Source: Salvator merianae (Eukaryota > Chordata > Lepidosauria > Squamata > Teiidae). From it: 64,000 nt of DNA. The stretch spans positions 35,222,115 to 35,286,114 of the forward strand of contig QVOM02000042.1 in NCBI GenBank assembly GCA_003586115.2, in the 5' to 3' direction. Both the position numbers and the translations under genes were made by a program. Numbering within the stretch: position 1 is the stretch's first letter; every line of letters begins with the position of its first letter. Below are positions 57,816-64,000 of this stretch, in pieces. A model generated the notes under the pieces. It did not search any database. It was given only the letters and a program-made list of their open reading frames with translations, and was not told where the DNA came from.

Positions 57816-58633
57816 ATTATTAGGAACAATGGACTTTCTGGTAGACTGACCCAGAGAACCCACTGGAACACCTCTGCAGACAGGACTACCAGGAGATGAT
57901 GTCCCCTAGTAGAATACTGTGTCAGGCCAAGCTACTGCATGGAAATGATGCCATAGCTCACTCCAGTGATGGACCATTTGTACACAGTCCACACAGCGTT
58001 CCAGGCTGGTATACCAGACTAGCCACTCATGCGATGCCAGAATGGGTGGTTCAGGCTACTGGGGACAGAAAACTCACTCAGGTACCTGGAAGCAGTGCCA
58101 GAAATGTACTGAGGATGCTGGGAACAATCTCTGTAGCTGGTCTGGGATTGGCTGCTCCGATTGTGGAAGGCCCATGGTGTGGGCTGCTGTTTGTCTGATC
58201 CAGGATCGTCCCAGCACAGTGTGAGCTATCATGTGTAAATGGGAACGACCTTTTTGTGCTAAGGCTAACTAGGGCTGATCTGGAAGCTCTTTTTCTGTGC
58301 TTGGTAAATGTGAAATACTGTTGAAGAAAACAGGGAAGTGAAGTTCTGAGCTAGTATCACATTTCATCTTCTTCTAGACAGCTGATTTTTGGTGGTAGAT
58401 TTTTAGCCACCAGTTCCTAATTCTAAGGTGAGTGATATGGAGAATCTATGAAGCTGTTGGACTACAACTCCTACCACTTCTGACAGTTGGCAATATAGGC
58501 TGGGGCTTACGAAAGATGGGATAAGAACACCTGGAATGGGGGATTGCTAGCCCTGAAGGGCAAACTGGGCCATGCCTCGCCACACTCAGCGGCTAGAACC
58601 TAGTCTCCCCTTCTCTTTCATGGCTGCATCGAT
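57816..58633. other. Intergenic; possible decayed MITE pieces
   Basis: GGACTACAACTCCTACCACT near 58460 resembles the GTTGTAGTCC ends of common reptile MITEs. The other end cannot be found. Nothing else supported. Confidence 0.4.
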
Positions 58634-59016
58634 GGCCCTTTCTGCACTTCGCTGCTTTTAGTCGGGATCGGTGGGTCTGGAAGCTCGCGTGAGCTCTGTG
58701 TCAACTCCCCATGCCTCCTAGGTCTAGGAACTGCTGAAATATGCCCCCCAGTAGTCCTAAGCATGGAAGGCATGCCTTCTGCATGCCTCCTGTGTTCTGG
58801 ATCAGTGCCACTGGTCCACTGGTAGACCTGATTAAACAGGTCTGCAAGTGATCTGGATTAAAGCCTTCTTAACCTGGATCACGCTCTGTCTAATACAGAA
58901 AGAGCGGACCAGCAGGGGATGTGGTTCCATAGATCTGGATTAACGTGCAGATCTATGAAGTCTAGATGTGTACTATACAGACTCTTAATTCATTAAGGGT
59001 CCATGCAGAAAGGGTT
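58634..59016. mobile_element. Hairpin-end MITE, copy 10
   Basis: Left end GGCCCTTTCTGCACTTCGC; right end, on the minus strand, AACCCTTTCTGCATGGACC. Next to the right end is hairpin GACTCTTAA TTCA TTAAGGGTC (58980-59001). A second perfect 10-bp stem, CATAGATCTG / CAGATCTATG, lies at 58928-58957. Interior differs from the other copies apart from CTCGCGTGAGCTCTG-like text shared with subtype B. Confidence 0.68.
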
Positions 59017-59764
59017 AATGAAAGGTTGGCTTATGTGTGCATAATCGAATCTGTCCAGTGGGGTGAACTTTCAAGTTGGTTTGCATAGAATTGCAGTCAT
59101 TAGCTGTACCTATTCAAACCCTTCATACTTCTTCCTTTTGGCTGCCCTGTGCTCTTTTCCACCCTATGGCCACCTGCCATCACTGCCTGGATGGTCAGAG
59201 ACCTCCCACTGCCACTTTATGCAGAAGTATGTCCGGTATATTATTATTTTGTATTCCATCTCATATGTCCGTAAATATCAGATCCCCAGGTATTCTGCCT
59301 CCCCTCCCTCTCCCAAGTATCCTGATTTATTAGATTAAAAATTTCCATTTTGTAGGCAGCTGCAGGAACAGCAACTAGCCATGTGACCTTCAACCTTTGT
59401 GAGAGGTTTACTAGTAATTTCAAAAGCAAAATCCATTTATAGCCCTTGTAAAGCTATTTTGTATCTTTAAATGTCCTTGGTTACTAACTGAGGCCATAGT
59501 ACGTCAGTGGTTCTCTATAAATAATTGTACACTTACCACAAACATGCAAGCAACTGGACAAAGGGTCTATCATAGGCTGAAGTAGTGATTCTGAACCTTA
59601 TATGTCTTCTGTCTGACCAATTACCCTGTCAAGGAACTCAGGACCTTCCAGGATTGAAACAAAAAAGTTCACTTTAGCCAAGATCACTTATATGTGTAGA
59701 GGTATTCTGTTATATCCATTATTTACAGAAAGTTTTATGGACATTATGATAGAATTCTTGAGGG
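59017..59764. other. Intergenic, nothing supported
   Basis: No recognisable content. Confidence 0.5.
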
Positions 59765-61675
59765 TAAGGATGTGGTCCCACATCGTAAATTTCTGAATTG
59801 GAGGAGAATGAGGACTGAGTACATGTTCCAGTTGTTCCCACATTTGCATTATAATATGGACTCAATTTGGACTTGCTTGTTCTCACACCTCACACCACAT
59901 CTCACAACTGTACCTTTTCTGCCTCCACCCTTCACCAGATTCTCCTCCTTGTGCAGTCAGTGACTGGATGCAGTCCCAACGTTCAAATCTGGACTTCACA
60001 GGGGTGGGAAAGTCAAACTCCACCCTTTGTATTTCCCTGCGGCAGTCTCAGAACATGGATTCCCTTGGTCATTCACTGTTTGCTCCTCCTTCCCCTCCAG
60101 CCGGTATCCATTGAAGCACAACTTCAGTTCCACATCTACCACACAATAAAGCTTCTTAAAGGGCAGGTCTCAATTTTTGCTCCTTTGTAATTGCACTTTT
60201 GTGCAACTGTGCACAAAGTAGCAAAGAAGTGTAGCAATGAAAATGTGTGGGGGTTCCATTATTGTGATAATGAAGTTAGTGGTCAGCAAATGGACTCTGC
60301 CTCCTCTCCCCCCGAGATATCCATTGTGGCATGTGTCCTACTATGTAGTTGTGTGATACTGATGGCAAAATTGATAGTGACGTAGGTTATTTGTTGTTCA
60401 GCTGTGCGGAACAGGCATAGCCAAGGTGTACACTAGCCAACATACATGCCCACTCCTTGGCATTCTTGAACAAAGCTGTACAGTGCTGTTTGCCGCAGAG
60501 TCTCTGAAGCACAGTACTGGTTTTGCATAATAATAATTTTGGTTTTTTGAATTTTATTTTATTTTGAAATACATGAAACATATATCTTTTTCACAAATGG
60601 CTTCCCCCTTCTTCAAAAGTTTCTTCTAGATTTCTTGTTTCTTGCCTCTCCTAGTTCCTTCTTCATCCATCCTGTATTCTTTCATCTTTATTCTTCAAAT
60701 CCAGCAATAACAAGCTCATTCTCTAGTTCTTGTAGAAAGTCAATAAACGGTTTCCAGTTTTTAACAAACTCATCCACAGTCTTGTTTCTCGCTAAGTTAG
60801 TTGATTTGTCCATCTCTGCAAGATCCATCATTTTAACCAACCAGTCATCTACCATAGGTATTTTATCTCCTTTCTGGTTTTGTGCACAGACAATTCTAGC
60901 TGCAGTCACCATGTTTAGAATTAAAACATTAATTCAAAACATTATCAAAGTTACCTTCTGCCATGGCTAGTAAATAAAATTCTGGTTTAAAAAGAATGTT
61001 CTTAAAAGTCCTCTTTTAAGGAAACATTGTTTCCTTTATGCATTGCCATAGGAAAATGGAGGAAACATTGTGTCCTCCTTCTTGCAGGCATGGGAAAGAA
61101 AGGAAAATTGAGATACATTGTCCTTTTCGCAGAGAGAGGAGAGAAAGGAGGAGGTATGCATTTTGAGAGTGGATTGTGGTACCCAGCCAACTATAGAACA
61201 GGGTGTTGCCCAAGGTAAATGAAGGACAGCTTCCACTGTGTCTTCTCTTTTGTTAAAAAATTCAAACAGTAAAATCAGTTTGAAGGTGTGAAAGAGGACA
61301 ACATGGTAGAAGCCAGGCAATATATGCCAGGTGCTGTTCTCTCTTCCCATCCCAACTATGACTTTCCCACTCTCCTGAGTACAACATCCACAACAAAGTC
61401 TGTTATTAGACTGGAGGAAATGGGGATCCCTCCCTCTGCACAGCCCCAAAAAGTACAGTCCCCTCCCAAATAGTCTTCTTTCACATTCTCACATTGCAAA
61501 TAAAATGGGCTAATGATCTGAAGTGGGCTAAGAATTTCCTTAATTCGAATGCAAAGTAGTCCTGATTTCAGCAATTCAGTTTTGAAAAACTACAGAAAGG
61601 CAAAATCATGTCAGGCTAGCGGGAACTGAAGACAGACTGTAAACTGATTAAATGTCGTGTCAGAATGTGCCCCAA
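59765..61675 (-). repeat. Unclassified 1.6-kb interspersed repeat, copy 2 of 2, with L1 insertion
   Basis: Inverted relative of 25776-27365. Matching stretches lie at 59765-60385 and about 61020-61675; between them lies L1-derived and other sequence. The segment CACAATAAAGCTTCTTAAAG holds an AATAAA on the plus strand, matched by CCAATAAATCTTCTTAAAG in the reverse of copy 1. Confidence 0.65.
60600..61015 (-). mobile_element. L1 ORF2 C-terminal remnant inserted in the unclassified repeat
   Basis: A minus-strand open frame (60688-60912) reads MVTAARIVCAQNQKGDKIPM, then VDDWLVKMMDLAEMDKSTNL and FVKNWKPFIDFL, the extreme C-terminus of squamate L1 ORF2. It is the same region as the L1 at 31.8 kb (YAQAWKNSALPTMEDWLVKL). 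The upstream part with FFKPEFYLLAMAE-like text extends to about 60990. Confidence 0.82.
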
Positions 61676-62296
61676 ATTTTATTGCCTAGATTTAAAACAC
61701 AAACAAAAATAACCACTCCATTGGAATAATATAGCTGAACATGGACTTAATTGCAGTGGTTAACTGCAAAGCACAAAGACAACAAATTAAAAATCGTGGT
61801 ATATTATTAGGACTATGTTTCACTGCTTTGTGTAAAACAAAAATAGTAATTCCACTGGTAGTTAAGAAAAAGCAATAATACTATTGACAACAATTTGTAT
61901 TGTTATAATGCAAAATGGAAAAGATAAGAAATGTCTTCCTGACCTGACCAGGAAAGGTATGAGTCTGGCAGGATCTGCACAGTGCTTTTACGGTGCATTC
62001 ATTGTGCATTCATCCCCTTCCATGCTGCCATAAACCGTCAGAGAGAACTTTAATGGAAGAGTTGGATCAACGGGTCTCACAGCTCTTCTGTTTTGCTCTC
62101 CCCATGCAGCAGCAGTCCTCCTGCTGATACCTTCATGCCCTTCACAACATCTTGGGACATCTGGGGTCATTTCCTGTGTTTAATGGCCCCTCTCAGGCAT
62201 CAAGACCAAAGGTGGAGATTCACCTGTTGCAATCTTGATCCTGGGGAGTGGCAAGAAACTCAATTAGTGAGATACAAATTTAAAGACAGAGATTAA
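61676..62296. other. Intergenic; possible MITE end at about 61970
   Basis: GGCAGGATCTGCACAGTGC at about 61970 resembles the sequence at 22293. No other feature supported. Confidence 0.4.
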
Positions 62297-62553
62297 GGTA
62301 GCCTCCAGACATAGCTTACCTATTCCGCTATTTTTGGATATTCCAGAACAAAGCACTTTCAGGATTATTTCACTTTGCCCAGACATTAGGTTGATATTCC
62401 ACATTTTAGCATGTCACACAGCAACGCAATATCTTAAACCTGGGATATTAGGTCTATTTTCCAGGACTGTACTGGGAGCACTGTGATCATGTCTGGCAAA
62501 TCAAATACTATTTCAAAATAATTATGGGTTTTTGACTCTGTCTGGATGCAGCC
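62297..62553. mobile_element. MITE, longer relative of the one beside DAPK1 exon 2
   Basis: Left arm GGTAGCCTCCAGACATAGCT then TACCTATTCCGCTATTTTTG and GATATTCCAGAACAAAGC matches the left arm of 12151-12287. Right end GACTCTGTCTGGATGCAGCC is its terminal complement. The centre is not palindromic, so 12151-12287 looks like an internally deleted, symmetrised form. Confidence 0.7.
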
Positions 62554-63437
62554 TCCCTCAGCACAATAATGAAGGAAGAAGAGTTTTCAGTGATAGGGTC
62601 AACCAGAGGGCGTAAGGGCCAATCAGAGAGTGTTGCCAAGGGTAACTGGGAAGACTGAGTTCTGAGACCTTAAGGCAAAGTTCTCAACTCCATAGTACTT
62701 AGGGAGGGTGCCTCAGTTGGCTGATGAACCTATCACAGAATGAATTGAACCCCTGTGATTAGTGAGATTAATTCTTATGACCTCCCAACGTGGGGCACAG
62801 CTGTACCACCATTCCCTTTTGTTATTGTAAGGAAGACATTTTCCAAACAATCTAAAAGGAAGTAGAAGGAGAGGGGAAAGAATCCGTACAGGAAGAAGCA
62901 AGCAATGTTACTTGGCAGCTTTGATTTCAGAAATGAGCTCCAGGCAAGGGGGTTGTTTGATGTTCTAAACCCAACCCAACACTCAGCTCTCACCTAAGAT
63001 GGGCTGTTTGGCTCAGATTTCATCAGATTAGTAGAAGTTCCAGAGCTTGGGCAACTTCTCATAGAGGAATGTGAGTTAGCTGGGCTTTCTCAACTAACAA
63101 TGCCAGCAAGCACAGGGAAGACGGTCCAAAAAACTTGGGGAATAATTAGCTAAAAATACTCTTTGGGCTCAAGCCAAGCAGGATGTTATGATTAGATGGT
63201 TAAAGCATCCGAAGTCCAGCTAACTATCCCTTTTGCAAATGCTACAGTAGACACAGAGGTCAGGATGCCCCAAATATACACAGCAATGGGAAAGCTCAAA
63301 AGCCTCAGAAGTGGAGAGATGGCATGTATCTCTCCTCGTCCCAAGCAGTGATTCCAGCAGGAAGGTTCTGCCTCTGGTAAACTGGTAAAATGCCCACAAG
63401 CAGACACACACACGGCAAGAGTCTTTGATCTTTGGGT
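62554..63437. other. Intergenic, nothing supported
   Basis: No recognisable gene or repeat. Confidence 0.5.
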
Positions 63438-63623
63438 CAGCAGCAGCCGCTGAGTTTAAGCCCGGGTGTTCGCGTCCCACGCAAAAGCGCATCATGGCTG
63501 TTCGTGGGGCCTCCAGGCCTCCATACTGCAGCAGTACAGAGGCCCGGAGGCCCCACGAACAGCCATGGCGCACTTTGCGTGGTGCGCAAACACCCAGACT
63601 TAAAGCTGGCGGCCGCCGCTGCT
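63438..63623. mobile_element. hAT foldback MITE, copy 4
   Basis: Starts CAGCAGCAGCCGCTGAG and ends GGCCGCCGCTGCT. Arms share AAGCCCGGGTGTTCGCG and its counterpart CGCAAACACCCAGACTTAAAG, and GGGGCCTCCAGGCCTCC with GGAGGCCCCACGAACAG. The centre is CTGCAGCAG. The 8-base flanks are not clearly conserved in this copy. Confidence 0.8.
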
Positions 63624-63643
63624 TCTGGTGTAGTACAGAAAGT

Positions 63644-63700
63644 ACACACATGCACACGTGCACACGCACGCACACACACGCGCGCACACACACACACACT
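63644..63700. repeat. (CA)n/(CG)n microsatellite
   Basis: Alternating CACACG-type tract of about 55 bases just beyond the foldback MITE; able to form Z-DNA. Confidence 0.92.
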
Positions 63701-64000
63701 TCAGTCCTAACCCTCCTATTCTTATACTCTAAAACGTGTCCTGAGGACATGATCTACCACATTGTTGCAAGATAATGTTTTCTTAACAAAAGATTTGTAC
63801 ATACTTCATTTAACTCCAGGTTGACGGAAAATAGCTGGTGATTAAATCTGACCATTCTAGCAGCGCTCACTTTGCACCTGAATACCACATCCCATTGCCA
63901 TGGGTGAAATATTTACTTGTTAACATGGAGTCTTCCTGCTCTGAAACTGATGAGATTATGCTGATTTGTGACACAAGTAGCAAAACAAATTAAACTTTTG
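63701..64000. other. Intergenic, nothing supported
   Basis: No recognisable content. Confidence 0.6.

Noticed and set aside
14060..64000. GAS1 or another upstream neighbour gene
   Set aside because: In mammals GAS1 is the next coding gene upstream of DAPK1, but no GC-rich single-exon frame of that kind is present here; it must lie beyond the window if synteny holds.

Overview
The window is vertebrate nuclear DNA, most likely from a squamate reptile (lizard, gecko or snake). That placement is inferred from a mixed load of L1, CR1-like, L2-like and another non-LTR retrotransposon, many DNA-transposon MITEs, a tRNA-derived SINE with an AAC tail, and abundant microsatellites. One protein-coding locus is recognisable. 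On the minus strand at 12342-12403 lies the first coding exon of DAPK1 (death-associated protein kinase 1), ending inside the codon for the second residue of the kinase glycine loop. Its CpG-island promoter and probable non-coding exon 1 lie at about 12360-14060.

Layout. Positions 1-12341 are the intron downstream of the first DAPK1 coding exon. The next coding exon is not in the window, as expected if this intron is long, as it is in mammals. This part is AT-rich with few repeats: a Tigger-like MITE at 2569-3008, a GC-rich long-inverted-repeat MITE at 4434-4797, an L2-type 3' end near 2030-2280, and a palindromic MITE plus a CA/CG tract just downstream of the exon's splice donor. Positions 12418-14060 are the CpG island with intron 1 and exon 1. 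Positions 14060-64000 are upstream of DAPK1. In mammals this is the gene-poor interval towards GAS1. I find no protein-coding exon there.

The upstream 50 kb is a transposon graveyard. It has L1 remnants (29.8-31.9, 44.7-45.8 and 60.6-61.0 kb), CR1-like pieces (30.7-31.3 and 47.2-47.4 kb), L2-like and other reverse-transcriptase remnants (18.9-20.0 and 50.1-51.4 kb), three SINE copies and more than a dozen MITEs. Two longer interspersed repeats, each present twice, match no class I can name (25.8-27.4 with 59.8-61.7 kb; 16.4-17.1 with 57.2-57.8 kb).

The most interesting signal is a group of MITEs with ends resembling GGGCCTTTTCGCACTT. Next to the terminal repeat most copies carry a short, nearly perfect hairpin. 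The stem sequence differs from copy to copy while self-complementarity is kept. In one copy (about 24.93-25.24 kb) a second MITE, of hAT type with an 8-bp target duplication, sits at the apex of that hairpin. Several copies also hold RFX X-box-like palindromes around a GCCATGGC core. All repeat classifications are by eye.
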